Below the pieces are notes generated by a model that saw only the letters and a list, made by a program, of their open reading frames with translations, did not search any database and had not been told where the DNA came from. 64,000 nucleotides of DNA from RGIG2000 sp045612665 (GTDB lineage: Bacteria > Bacillota > Clostridia > Oscillospirales > CAG-272): the NCBI GenBank assembly GCA_045612665.1, contig JAZKZO010000030.1, forward strand, positions 22,593 to 86,592, in the 5' to 3' direction. Positions 7,593 through 16,516 of this stretch are shown here, piece after piece. Position 1 is the stretch's first letter. Each line of letters begins with the position of its first letter. Made by a program: the position numbers and the translations under genes.

Positions 7593-7680
7593 GAATTTTG
7601 CGTTTGTTCACAATTTGTTCACAATTATGGTATATAATGTATGTGTTAAAAAATTATATGATTTAAAAGGAGTTTATTTT

Positions 7681-9330
7681 ATGGCAAAGCTTAATGAGCT
7701 TAAGAAATCAATCGGTGTAAACGGTCCTGTCCTCACAATCGTTATGGACGGAGTTGGCATTGCTCCCGATAGCGAGGGAAATGCAGTAAAGAACGCATAC
7801 ACACCAACTCTTGATATGCTTATGGAAAAATATCCTTGGGTTAAGCTCAAGGCACACGGAACAGCCGTTGGTCTTCCGGGCGACGACGATATGGGTAACT
7901 CCGAGGTTGGACACAACGCACTCGGCTCAGGTCAGGTATTCGCACAGGGCGCGAAGCTCGTTTCTCAATCAATTGAAAACGGCAAGATGTTCGCATCCGA
8001 CACTTGGCAAACAATCGTTTCTAACGTAAAGGATAACGGTAGCACTCTCCACTTTATCGGTCTTTTCTCGGACGGTAACGTTCACTCTCACATCGACCAC
8101 CTCAAGGCTATGATTGCACAGGCTAAGAAGGAAGGCGTTAGCAAGGTTAGAATTCACGTTCTTATCGACGGACGCGACGTTGGTGAAACAAGCGCGCTCG
8201 ACTATGTTGAGCCATTTGAGGAATTCCTTGCATCACTTCGTGATGATTCATTCGATATTATGATCGCATCAGGCGGTGGAAGAATGGTTATCACAATGGA
8301 TAGATACGAGGCTAACTGGAAGATGGTTGAAAACGGCTGGAAGACTCACGTGCTTGGCGAGGGTAGACAGTTCTGCTGTGCTAAGAAGGCAATCGAAACC
8401 TACCGTGAGGAATTCAAGGTTATCGACCAGGATCTCCCACCGTTCGTAATTGCAAAGGACGGAGCGCCTGTTGGTACAATCAACGACGGCGACAGCGTTA
8501 TCTTCTACAACTTCCGTGGCGACCGTTCAATTGAAATTTCAAAGGCATTCGACGATGCAGACTTTGACAAATTTGACAGAGTTCGCTTCCCTAAGGTTGT
8601 TTATGCAGGTATGCTCGAATATGACGGCGACCTTCACATTCCTTCAAGATATCTTGTAAATCCACCTGAAATCACAAATACAATGGGAGAATATCTCTCT
8701 GATACAGGTATTTCACAGCTTGCAATCTCCGAAACTCAAAAGTACGGACATGTAACCTACTTCTGGAACGGAAACAAGAGTGGAAAGTTTGACGACGCGC
8801 TTGAAACCTATATTGAAGTTCCATCCGACGTTGTTCCTTTCGAGCAAAGACCTTGGATGAAGTGCGCCGAAATCACCGATAAGCTTATCGAGTGCCTCAG
8901 AAGCGGTGAGTACAAGTGCCTTCGCGTTAACTTCCCTAACGGAGATATGGTAGGACACACAGGTAACCTTCTCGCTACACGTTGCTCGATGGAAGCGCTC
9001 GACCTTCAGCTCAAGAGACTTCTTGACGTAGTTGACGAGCTTAAGGGCGTTGCAGTAATCACAGCTGACCACGGTAATGCCGACGAGATGTATGAGGTTG
9101 ACAAGAAGGGTATGCCTAAGGCTGACAAGAACGGCAAGTTCAAGGCTAAGACAAGCCACACTCTCAATCCTGTTCCTTGCATTATCTATGATAACTTCTA
9201 TGCAGATAAGTATGAGGTTAAGGCTGACAACGGTCAGTTCGGTCTTTCCGACGTTGCGGCAACTGTTGTAAACCTTCTCGGCTACGAAGCTCCCGCTATG
9301 TGGGATGAATCTCTTATCGAGGTAAAATAA
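7681..9330 (+). CDS. gpmI: 2,3-bisphosphoglycerate-independent phosphoglycerate mutase
   Basis: Interconverts 3- and 2-phosphoglycerate in glycolysis. The 549-residue protein belongs to the alkaline phosphatase superfamily: MDGVG (metal Asp), then MGNSEVGHN containing the phospho-accepting Ser, the GRDVGETSA block, DRSIEISKA, and the TADHGNADEM metal site near the C-terminus. It is about 40 residues longer than the usual 510, with extra sequence around residues 470-485 rich in Lys. The start at 7681 follows AAAAGGAG; earlier in-frame ATG codons lack a site. A TATAAT (7633-7638) lies upstream but without a well-spaced -35. Codon choice is strongly biased (AAG over AAA, GTT, CTT, AAC), as expected for high expression. 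Confidence 0.95.
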   Translation: MAKLNELKKSIGVNGPVLTIVMDGVGIAPDSEGNAVKNAYTPTLDMLMEKYPWVKLKAHGTAVGLPGDDDMGNSEVGHNALGSGQVFAQGAKLVSQSIENGKMFASDTWQTIVSNVKDNGSTLHFIGLFSDGNVHSHIDHLKAMIAQAKKEGVSKVRIHVLIDGRDVGETSALDYVEPFEEFLASLRDDSFDIMIASGGGRMVITMDRYEANWKMVENGWKTHVLGEGRQFCCAKKAIETYREEFKVIDQDLPPFVIAKDGAPVGTINDGDSVIFYNFRGDRSIEISKAFDDADFDKFDRVRFPKVVYAGMLEYDGDLHIPSRYLVNPPEITNTMGEYLSDTGISQLAISETQKYGHVTYFWNGNKSGKFDDALETYIEVPSDVVPFEQRPWMKCAEITDKLIECLRSGEYKCLRVNFPNGDMVGHTGNLLATRCSMEALDLQLKRLLDVVDELKGVAVITADHGNADEMYEVDKKGMPKADKNGKFKAKTSHTLNPVPCIIYDNFYADKYEVKADNGQFGLSDVAATVVNLLGYEAPAMWDESLIEVK

Positions 9331-9342
9331 TCTTTTAAAACG

Positions 9343-9373
9343 ACACACCAAGGCGCATACCTTGGTGTGTTTT
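9343..9373 (+). terminator. Hairpin between gpmI and the pseudouridine synthase
   Basis: Perfect 11-bp ACACACCAAGG/CCTTGGTGTGT stem with a 6-base loop and TTTT. The ribosome binding site AGGAG of the next gene follows at once (9374-9378), so the next gene relies on read-through. Confidence 0.8.
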
Positions 9374-9382
9374 AGGAGTAAA

Positions 9383-10033
9383 ATGAAAATCTTTTATCAG
9401 GATAACGATATAATCGTTTGTGAAAAGGAATACGGTGTTTCCTCGCAAAAAAGCGAGGGCGCTAATATGCTCGATATGATACGCGAGATAACGGGTGTTG
9501 AGCCGTTTCCCGTTCACCGTCTTGACATCACGACAAGGGGCATTATGGTATATGCTCTAAATCAAAAAAGCGCAGGCGAGCTTTCAAGGCAAATTCAGGA
9601 AGGCACCTTCAAAAAGACTTATCTTGCAATTGTGCACGGACACACCGAGGATGAGGGCGAGATGGTTGATTTTCTATATCACGACAGGCTAAAAAACAAA
9701 TCCTTTGCCGTGAAAACGAAGCGAGCGGGGGCAAAGGAGGCGCGCCTTGACTTTACCACTCTGCAAAGAGCAAAAATCGGTGAGGACGAGCTTTCGCTCC
9801 TTCATATAAGACTTCACACGGGAAGGACTCATCAAATACGAGTTCAATTTTCCTCGCGCTCATATCCACTTTACGGAGATGGAAAATACGGTGCTAAGGA
9901 TAACGCAAAAATCGCGCTTTATTCACACTCTCTTTGCTTTTTACATCCGAAAACCAAGGCGCAAATGTATTTCGACGCATTACCAAGCGGTGAAATTTGG
10001 GACGAGCTCGCATCTATCCCAAAACCCTTGTGA
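9383..10033 (+). CDS. RluA-family RNA pseudouridine synthase
   Basis: A 216-residue pseudouridine synthase without S4 domain. The catalytic motif HRLDITTRG (near residue 44) contains the conserved Asp, and the later HTGRTHQIR and LYGDGKYG motifs are characteristic of the RluA group. The start at 9383 is chosen because AGGAG precedes it by 4 bases. The target RNA position cannot be deduced. Its last 20 bases overlap the end of the convergent phosphate transporter gene, and its likely terminator lies inside that gene at 10129-10158. Confidence 0.88.
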   Translation: MKIFYQDNDIIVCEKEYGVSSQKSEGANMLDMIREITGVEPFPVHRLDITTRGIMVYALNQKSAGELSRQIQEGTFKKTYLAIVHGHTEDEGEMVDFLYHDRLKNKSFAVKTKRAGAKEARLDFTTLQRAKIGEDELSLLHIRLHTGRTHQIRVQFSSRSYPLYGDGKYGAKDNAKIALYSHSLCFLHPKTKAQMYFDALPSGEIWDELASIPKPL

Positions 10034-10955
10034 TAAAATAAGAAAGCGCCATACAAATAGGAAAGGTAAGAATCGCAACGCACGCCATTTTAAGGAGCGT
10101 TTTGAAATTTACTCTTTTACCGTCGCATAAGCCTGCTCCCGCAACGGAGCAGGCTTTTATATTGCTCGTGCTAACCGGTAAGCCGAGCACGGAGCAAAAA
10201 ATCAAGCAAGCGCTCGAGGACACCTCACTAACAAACGCGCTTTTTTCTTTTAATGCGACTATGCCCTCGCCCATTGTTTTTACTATTCTGCCACCGCCCA
10301 AAAGCGTACCCAAAAACAGCACCGCTCCAACTGCGAGGGTTGGAAAAGCAAGAGATTGCAATCCTTGCGTGGGATAAAGAAAAATCAGCAGTGCAAGAAG
10401 CTTTTGTCCGTCCTGTGCACCGTGCATAGCCGAGGAGAGCGCGCACGATGCGATTTGCAGTCTTTTCCAAGGCAAGTGTGCTCCTTTTAGCATCAAATAA
10501 ACGACACAGGATAGGCAAAACGAGGCAAGGCACGACAAAATCATATAGAGCAAAATTTCAAGCGCAGGCGTCAAGCTTGCCGTTTTCGAAAGCGCAATTG
10601 AAGCACCGCAAAGCGATGCCATAATTGCATGCGACTCGCTTGACGGCATTGAAAAAAGCCAACAAGCACTCGAAAAAATCACGCTCGAAAGTAGTATTGC
10701 GATGACTCCCATCTCTCCTTTTGCGCCAAGCTCTACTCCGTCAAGAATACTTTTTGCCACGCTCGCGTTAACGAGCAAGGAAACGGTCAAGCCGAGAAAA
10801 TTACAAATCGCACTCAAGGCACACGCACGGTTCATAGAGAGTGCGCCTGTCGCAACGGTTGTCGCAATAGAATTCGGTGCATCGGTAAAGCCGTTTAAAA
10901 AGGTTACGCCAAGCGCGAGCAAAATCGCAACGCCCGTAAGAGTGAAAAGCTCCAT
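10014..10955 (-). CDS. pit: PiT-family inorganic phosphate transporter
   Basis: A 313-residue membrane protein with about ten hydrophobic helices. The duplicated PiT signature is seen as NGFTDAPNSIATTVATGAL near residue 21 and, in the second half, LPVSTSNIKACSVAGAGL near 264; MHGAQDGQK lies between. PiT proteins import phosphate (or metal-phosphate) by cation symport. The start is preceded by TGAGGG. It is shorter than typical PiT (about 330-490) because the central cytosolic loop is small. No PhoU-like partner is adjacent. Convergent overlap with the pseudouridine synthase is 20 bases. Confidence 0.88.
   Translation of the reverse strand: MELFTLTGVAILLALGVTFLNGFTDAPNSIATTVATGALSMNRACALSAICNFLGLTVSLLVNASVAKSILDGVELGAKGEMGVIAILLSSVIFSSACWLFSMPSSESHAIMASLCGASIALSKTASLTPALEILLYMILSCLASFCLSCVVYLMLKGAHLPWKRLQIASCALSSAMHGAQDGQKLLALLIFLYPTQGLQSLAFPTLAVGAVLFLGTLLGGGRIVKTMGEGIVALKEKSAFVSEVSSSACLIFCSVLGLPVSTSNIKACSVAGAGLCDGKRVNFKTLLKMACVAILTFPICMALSYFITRVLG
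10129..10158 (+). terminator. Terminator-like hairpin inside the convergent pit gene
   Basis: Perfect 11-bp AAGCCTGCTCC/GGAGCAGGCTT stem with 6-base loop and TTTTAT on the plus strand, about 95 bases past the pseudouridine synthase stop. On the minus strand the same bases encode KACSVAGAGL of the transporter. Confidence 0.6.
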
Positions 10956-11009
10956 AATCCCTCACAAAATCATTTCTTTTTCATAAAATACTCGTAAGGG
11001 GGCGATTTT

Positions 11010-11597
11010 ATGATAATTGAAAAGGAATATGCAAGAGAAAGGGCTGTGCTTTATGCAAGAAAATATGCCTTAGTGCGAAATCCTCTGTTCTTCTCCTTTG
11101 CGGGAATTGGCGGAAATTGCACGAATTTCGTTTCTCAATGCGTGCTTGCGGGAAGCTGTGTTATGAATTATACACCGATTTACGGCTGGTATTATCTTTC
11201 AACCAACAGGCGTAGCGCGTCGTGGACGGGGGTAGAATTTTTCTACAATTTTATGATAGAAAATGTAGGGGTCGGTCCGTTTGGAATTGAGGACACGCTT
11301 GAGCGCGCCGAGGTTGGCGATGTAATTCAGCTTCAAAACGAGGACGGCGTTTTTTATCACACGGTAATCATAAGTGAAATTCGCGACGGAGAAATTTACA
11401 TTTGTGCCAACTCAAACGACGCTCTTGACAAGCCACTCTCGGAGTATGATTATGCGAATTTGAGAGTAATTCACATTCTCGGAGTGCGCTTCGACACGAG
11501 GTTTCAAATCGACTGCTTTGACTCTCTTTATTCTCCACCGTTTTCCGAGGTTACTGAGCAAAACGAGGAGCAAATGCCGAGCGAAAGCGAGCCTTAA
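11010..11597 (+). CDS. Amidase-like (pfam12671 type) Cys-hydrolase domain protein
   Basis: A 195-residue protein matching the putative amidase domain common in Clostridia and Bacilli. The N-terminal part ARERAVLYARKYALVRNP leads to GIGGNCTNFVSQC, where the first Cys (about residue 37) is the predicted nucleophile, and YHTVIIS supplies the predicted His. No signal peptide or membrane helix is visible, so it may be cytosolic or exported by another route. An AAGGGGG ribosome binding site precedes the start. Cell-wall or peptide amide hydrolysis is the family expectation, not shown. It is divergent from the phosphate transporter with a 54-base gap. Confidence 0.8.
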   Translation: MIIEKEYARERAVLYARKYALVRNPLFFSFAGIGGNCTNFVSQCVLAGSCVMNYTPIYGWYYLSTNRRSASWTGVEFFYNFMIENVGVGPFGIEDTLERAEVGDVIQLQNEDGVFYHTVIISEIRDGEIYICANSNDALDKPLSEYDYANLRVIHILGVRFDTRFQIDCFDSLYSPPFSEVTEQNEEQMPSESEP

Positions 11598-11641
11598 AAA
11601 CGCGAGTATCGGCACTTTGCCCAAAAAGAATAGCCTTCACC

Positions 11642-11656
11642 TGTGCACATTGCACA
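11642..11656. repeat. Short perfect palindrome upstream of the GH-A-type lipoprotein gene
   Basis: TGTGCA-CAT-TGCACA, about 50 bases upstream of the -35 box of the following promoter. No T-run follows, so it is more likely an operator-like site than a terminator; no regulator is known for it. Confidence 0.4.
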
Positions 11657-11706
11657 AATGGAGTTTATCAATTTTATTTTTAACAGTGAATTTGTTTAAA
11701 ATTAAC

Positions 11707-11735
11707 TTGACAAAGGCCTTATAATAGTGTATTAT
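11707..11735 (+). promoter_or_regulatory. Sigma-A promoter of the large GH-A-type lipoprotein
   Basis: TTGACA (11707-11712), 17-bp spacer, TATTAT (11730-11735), followed by an AT-repeat. The same TTGACA/TATTAT pair recurs before the glycosyltransferase and LRR protein genes. Confidence 0.8.
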
Positions 11736-11792
11736 ATATAATGTAATAAAAGCGAAAATACGGCTTTAAAAAAATTCCATATGGAGGACAAA

Positions 11793-14336
11793 ATGAGAAA
11801 AAGAATTTTATTAATTGCTCTTGCGTTGATCATCGCATTGACATCTGTCTTGCTCGCATCTTGTATCCCTACTCCGGATCCAGATGACACAAGCTCATCA
11901 AGTAGCGGCGATTCATCATCAAGCAGCGACGGCCCAAGCGGTCCACAGGGCACAGCTAGCGAGGTTGACAATATCAGATACCTTCGCGTTGCAGATCTTG
12001 AAGACGGAACTGCTACTCTTAAGTTCAACGTTTTCGTAAGCGGTCTTAGCTATGACATCAGATATAGCGACAAGCCTATTACCGACGAAAACTTTGCTAA
12101 GGCTACAAAGGCTAATGCTAAGGTTACAGGAACAAAGGAAATCACAGTTGTTCTTGAAAATCTTGGTGCTTCAGCTTCAAAGGAATACTACGTAGCTGTT
12201 AGACCTTATGCAGGCAACGAGTCAAATCACGGTCTTACAAGCTCTGTTCGTGTTGGTGGTAATATGGTTATTCCTATTAACTACACAACATCAATTTCAA
12301 ACGTTTACCACGGTGAAACACTTCGCGGTAACTTCACAAAACTCTTTGACGAGCAGGATGACAAGTACGTTTCAAGCCTTTACCGTCCTGAAACAAACAT
12401 GGGTACTGTTTATCCACCGCCAACAACAGGTAACAGAGTTACATACGATCCTAATGCAGGCGACGTTGTAGACGGTAAGGTTGGTATGAACCTCGGTCCT
12501 ATCGTTGACATGGAGTTCAACCACTATATCACAACAATTAAGCTCTTCTACGGTGAGCTCAAGGGTAAGTATGTTGTTGATGGCAACAATGTTGTTTTCG
12601 ATAACGACGCTCCTTTTGTTGGAACAGTTACCGTAAGATGGTCAAAGAAGCCTGTTGACTTCCAGGCTGACAACGAAAAGTGGGATGGCTACTACGAGTT
12701 CGAGATGTCTGACATCGACGACAAGAACTGGAACGACGTTGAGGTTAATGCTGAGGCGAGATACGTTCAGGTTGTATTCAAGGATGGCGAAGCTCCTCAC
12801 GAAATCTTGATTTACGGCTATCAAAGCTCCGAAAACACTCCTATCGCAACAACTCTTCGTCCACTTCCTACAATGGGCGAGATGATGGGTATGTGTGGAT
12901 TCGTTGCTACCGGTGGTGGTAACACTCCTATCAGAAGCGTAAGCTGTACAACAGTTCTTCGTGAATATCACAACTTCGGTTGGTCATATAACGACGGTGC
13001 ATATCCAGGCATGTCCAACAACTTTATGGGCGGTATGGGTAACTTTGACGGACAATACTCCGCTTATCAGGCTGCAGGAATCAACGTAATTCCATGTATC
13101 CAATGGCCAAACTACGAGCTTGCTAAGAAGGTTGACGACGACGGCAATCCTATCAAGGAAGGCGGAAAATACGTTCCTGCAAGCTTCTTTGAGAAGTTCA
13201 ATCCTCAGGTTTACTGCTTGTATGCAGACAATATGTTCTGCTTCGCTGCACGTTATGGCTCTAACACATCAGCAGATCTTCTCTCAATTTTGAGAAAGCA
13301 CTGCTCAACAGCTGCAAAGAGCGCAGGTGCAGGCACACTTCAATGGATCGAGGCAGGTAACGAGCCTAACGGTGAGGATAACCTCGGAATGGTTCCATAC
13401 CAGCTCGCAGCTCTCCAAAGCGCTTGCTACGATGGACATATGAAGACATTGACATCATCAAAGATTGATGACGGATACCACTTCGGTGTTAAGAATGCTG
13501 ACCCTAACTTCAAGATTGCTATGGCAGGTCTTGCAGGTACAGGCGGTAGATATATCACAAGTATGTGCTACTGGCTCCAGGCTAACCGTACTGACGGTAA
13601 CCTTGGTATGGATGCATTCAACTTCCACTCCTACTTCTCAAATACCTTCTATATGAACAATACATATATCCAGGTAGGTGTATCTCCTGAGTATTACAAC
13701 ATTGTTGACGACATTTCCCGTATAATTGATTACAGAAACAAGTACTTCCCAGACGTTGAGGTTTGGATCACTGAGTTCGGTTGGGACACTAACCCAAGCT
13801 ACGAAACAATGACCGCTGCTCACGCTTACGGAAAGTATGATTCACATCAGGTACAGGCTATGTGGCTCGTACGTGCATACCTCATCTTCTCCTCAATCGG
13901 TGTTGATAAGGCTACTATGTACATGTGCGAGGACGTTGCATACGACGTAACTGCAGTTGGTAAGTACGGTACTTGCGGTGTTGTAGGCTTTGATGAAAAC
14001 GGCAAGGAATACTACAAGGATTCCTACTACTATCTCTACACACTTAAGAACGCTCTTGGCGACTACACATTCGTAGACGAAATGCAATCAGGAAGCGACG
14101 ATGTTTGGATTTACAAGTATCAAAACGATGACGGCAAGACTGCATATGCAGTATGGTGCCCAACAATGGACGGTACAGAGGTTGAAGACTTCGAGCTTAA
14201 GATTGACGGTAGCTCCGCTACTCTCATCCAGGCTGTTGACCTCGACACTGACGGTGTTGCAAGCGATCTCACAGTTACAAACGGAACTGTTAAGATTCAC
14301 GTTTCAGAGAACCCTGTATACGTAATGGTTGACTAA
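11793..14336 (+). CDS. Multidomain lipoprotein, putative clan GH-A glycoside hydrolase (paralog 1)
   Basis: An 847-residue surface lipoprotein: signal with lipobox Cys24, a Ser/Asp linker (30-48), a fibronectin III-like domain (about 50-150), a discoidin (F5/8C)-like domain ending in PHEILIYGY (about 170-350), a TIM-barrel-like catalytic region (about 365-760) and a C-terminal beta domain. Clan GH-A hallmarks are GNEPNGED, with presumed acid/base Glu524, and TEFGWDTN, with presumed nucleophile Glu661. The start follows GGAGG. Two paralogs on the opposite strand share the last three domains. Codon use is as biased as in gpmI, implying high expression. Substrate and GH family number cannot be read; I do not match it confidently to a numbered family. 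Confidence 0.8.
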   Translation: MRKRILLIALALIIALTSVLLASCIPTPDPDDTSSSSSGDSSSSSDGPSGPQGTASEVDNIRYLRVADLEDGTATLKFNVFVSGLSYDIRYSDKPITDENFAKATKANAKVTGTKEITVVLENLGASASKEYYVAVRPYAGNESNHGLTSSVRVGGNMVIPINYTTSISNVYHGETLRGNFTKLFDEQDDKYVSSLYRPETNMGTVYPPPTTGNRVTYDPNAGDVVDGKVGMNLGPIVDMEFNHYITTIKLFYGELKGKYVVDGNNVVFDNDAPFVGTVTVRWSKKPVDFQADNEKWDGYYEFEMSDIDDKNWNDVEVNAEARYVQVVFKDGEAPHEILIYGYQSSENTPIATTLRPLPTMGEMMGMCGFVATGGGNTPIRSVSCTTVLREYHNFGWSYNDGAYPGMSNNFMGGMGNFDGQYSAYQAAGINVIPCIQWPNYELAKKVDDDGNPIKEGGKYVPASFFEKFNPQVYCLYADNMFCFAARYGSNTSADLLSILRKHCSTAAKSAGAGTLQWIEAGNEPNGEDNLGMVPYQLAALQSACYDGHMKTLTSSKIDDGYHFGVKNADPNFKIAMAGLAGTGGRYITSMCYWLQANRTDGNLGMDAFNFHSYFSNTFYMNNTYIQVGVSPEYYNIVDDISRIIDYRNKYFPDVEVWITEFGWDTNPSYETMTAAHAYGKYDSHQVQAMWLVRAYLIFSSIGVDKATMYMCEDVAYDVTAVGKYGTCGVVGFDENGKEYYKDSYYYLYTLKNALGDYTFVDEMQSGSDDVWIYKYQNDDGKTAYAVWCPTMDGTEVEDFELKIDGSSATLIQAVDLDTDGVASDLTVTNGTVKIHVSENPVYVMVD

Positions 14337-14343
14337 TAAAGTA

Positions 14344-14376
14344 AAAACCGAGGATTCATTCCTCGGTTTTCTTTTT
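14344..14376 (+). terminator. Terminator of GH-A paralog 1
   Basis: AAAACCGAGGA/TCCTCGGTTTT stem with 5-base loop followed by CTTTTTT. Confidence 0.9.
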
Positions 14377-14404
14377 TAATTTAAATTTTACAAGCACAAA
14401 ACGA

Positions 14405-14455
14405 GAGTGAACTACACCTCATCCGTCAACTGCGTTGCCACCTTCTCTTTTCTTT
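14405..14455. repeat. Fragment resembling a dispersed Clostridia intergenic repeat
   Basis: The stretch ACACCTCATCCGTCA...GTTGCCACCTTCTC resembles a repeat I have seen between genes in many gut Clostridia genomes. It sits between two convergent terminators and has no coding potential. The assignment rests on memory of that motif. Confidence 0.45.
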
Positions 14456-14466
14456 TTAATTAAATT

Positions 14467-14493
14467 AAAAGAGCCTGCAAAACAGGCTCTTTT
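14467..14493 (-). terminator. Terminator of GH-A paralog 2
   Basis: AAAAGAGCCTG/CAGGCTCTTTT stem with a T-rich tail on the minus strand, just after the stop codon. Confidence 0.88.
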
Positions 14494-14498
14494 GATTT

Positions 14499-16463
14499 TT
14501 ATTTTTCTACTACGAAGATTGGGTTCTCGCTTACGTTAACAACAACTGTTCCGTTATTGTTTTCAAGTGCGCTATGCTTACCGTTATAAGCCTCGTTTAC
14601 AAGCTGAATGAGCTCGAATTCGCCCTCTCCAACCTTAAGCTTCATACCGGGAACCTTTGTTCCGTCAGAGGTTGTGCACCATACTGCGTACTTTGCCTTA
14701 CCCTCTTTTGTAACGTATTTGAAAATCTTAACGTTTGCGTTAGGAGCTTCAATTTCGCCATCAAAGCGAGTTGTCTTAAGGATTTCCTTAAGAGTATATA
14801 CATAATAGAAGGAATCCTTCTTGTTTCCTTGAATTACATTTGTAGGATCAATCTCGATTGGGAATCTGATAAGTCCGCTCGAGCCGTACTTACCAACGGC
14901 AGTTTCCTCAGGACCGCAGTCGCGCGACATATACATAGCAGCCTTTTCTACACCGATTGATGAAAGAAGGAGATATTCACGAACAAGCCACATAGCCTGT
15001 ACCTGTCTACCTGTATATTCTCCGTATGCGTGTGCAGCGGTTGAGGTCTTCCAGCTTTGGTTAGTGTCCCAACCAAATTCGGTGAGCCAAATTTCCATAT
15101 CGGGATAGTATCTATCACGGAAATCACGAATTGAATCGAAGCGTCCGATGATATCACCCTCTTCAGGAGATACGCCCATCCAAATGCTTTGACCTTGGTC
15201 GCCACGGTCCTCGATATTTACGTCTACGAGCTTTGCAATACCTGCCTCGTCAAGCTTTTTACCGCAATAGCAGTGAGCGTTGATTGCATCAAAAGGAAGC
15301 TTTCCGTCCTTACGGTTGTACTTGCACCAAAGCTGCATAGCTCTTATATAGTTGGAGTTAAGTCCTGCTCCACCTGACATTGACATCTTGAAGTTAGGGT
15401 CAGCCTGCTTTACACCAACGTTCTTGTACATTCCCTCGTGTCCGTCATAGCACATGCTAAGGAATGCTGCAAGCTCGAATGGTGAGAAGTACGGATCTCT
15501 GCCAAGCCAAGTTCCGTCGGGCTCGTTAAGAGGCTCTACACTCTTAAGGTAGCCAAGACCGATTTTAGGCTCTTGTCCATCAACAACCTTAATAAGTGAT
15601 GGATCAATATCCTTATTGTTTCCGTATCTTGCAACAAATTGGAAAAGCATTGTTGCGTAGCTCATATAGTTCTTTGGATCAGTTGAATCACAGGTGTGGT
15701 CCTTAGGGCATCTCTTTGAGTGAGTTGAGATAACAGGACAAACGTCAATACCGAACTTCTTTGTCTTGCGATAATATTCATCGAAGTCCCAAGGTCCGGC
15801 AAAGCTTGGATTGAATGCGATTTTGGTATTCTCCATATCGGGAGTACAGCTCCAAAGCCATGGGTGATACTCACGGATATAGCTTACAGCACGAAGAACG
15901 TCATCACCGTCGTTTACGAACGCATTCATACCAACGAATTCGCTAAGATCACTAAACTTGTGCTCCTTCTTTTCAGGGATAACCTGTGTGCTTGGTGCAA
16001 CCTCGTAGCCGTAGATTATAATCTCTGACGGTGCTTGGTTATTATTAAATGAGAAGTTGATATACTCGGTCTGAGCGTTGGTTTCGAATCCTGTCCACTT
16101 TCTCTTTTCAGGAGCAAGCTCCTCGTTATACTCCCAGCTAAATGGAGTTCCCATCTTAACTCTAACCTTACGAACACCGTAGTCAGCCTTGTCCTTTTCG
16201 GGCTTATATTCGTCATAGTCGTTATAGATGAACATATTTGTGATTTGGTAAACTGCGCCGAGCTCAATTGTAAATGCCAAGTCAGTTTCTCCAACCCACC
16301 AATGGTCGTGTCTTGGGTGAACCTGTGGGATTTGTGGCTCTACGCCATAAAGGGGATCTCCGTCGGTATCGAATTCGCAGAAGAAGTTTGATACCTTCTC
16401 AATTCCCATATCGTTGATAATCATCTCAGGGGTGATGCGTATTTTTTGTGGTTTGTTGTTCAT
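14499..16463 (-). CDS. Putative clan GH-A glycoside hydrolase without export signal (paralog 2)
   Basis: A 654-residue relative of the flanking lipoproteins that starts MNNKPQKIRI with no signal peptide, so it is predicted cytosolic. It has a discoidin-like domain (about 15-155, ending PSEIIIYGY), the TIM-barrel-like catalytic region with presumed acid/base Glu314 (LNEPDGTW) and nucleophile Glu462 (TEFGWDTN), and the same C-terminal beta domain ending NVSENPIFV. The start is preceded by AAAAAGGAG. It follows paralog 3 by 53 bases with no terminator between, so they are likely one operon: an outside enzyme and an inside enzyme for related substrates (inference). Confidence 0.8.
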   Translation of the reverse strand: MNNKPQKIRITPEMIINDMGIEKVSNFFCEFDTDGDPLYGVEPQIPQVHPRHDHWWVGETDLAFTIELGAVYQITNMFIYNDYDEYKPEKDKADYGVRKVRVKMGTPFSWEYNEELAPEKRKWTGFETNAQTEYINFSFNNNQAPSEIIIYGYEVAPSTQVIPEKKEHKFSDLSEFVGMNAFVNDGDDVLRAVSYIREYHPWLWSCTPDMENTKIAFNPSFAGPWDFDEYYRKTKKFGIDVCPVISTHSKRCPKDHTCDSTDPKNYMSYATMLFQFVARYGNNKDIDPSLIKVVDGQEPKIGLGYLKSVEPLNEPDGTWLGRDPYFSPFELAAFLSMCYDGHEGMYKNVGVKQADPNFKMSMSGGAGLNSNYIRAMQLWCKYNRKDGKLPFDAINAHCYCGKKLDEAGIAKLVDVNIEDRGDQGQSIWMGVSPEEGDIIGRFDSIRDFRDRYYPDMEIWLTEFGWDTNQSWKTSTAAHAYGEYTGRQVQAMWLVREYLLLSSIGVEKAAMYMSRDCGPEETAVGKYGSSGLIRFPIEIDPTNVIQGNKKDSFYYVYTLKEILKTTRFDGEIEAPNANVKIFKYVTKEGKAKYAVWCTTSDGTKVPGMKLKVGEGEFELIQLVNEAYNGKHSALENNNGTVVVNVSENPIFVVEK

Positions 16464-16516
16464 TTTAAGTTCTCCTTTTTAATCAGACGCTTTGATGTTT
16501 TTCTCGTCTAATGCTC

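Noticed and set aside
7604..7638. Full promoter for gpmI
   Set aside because: TATAAT is present but no -35 box lies at 16-18 bp; the TTGTTC copies are 12 and 23 bp away.
8713..9351. 212-codon open frame antisense to gpmI
   Set aside because: Low-complexity shadow of a highly biased gene; overlaps the gpmI terminator.
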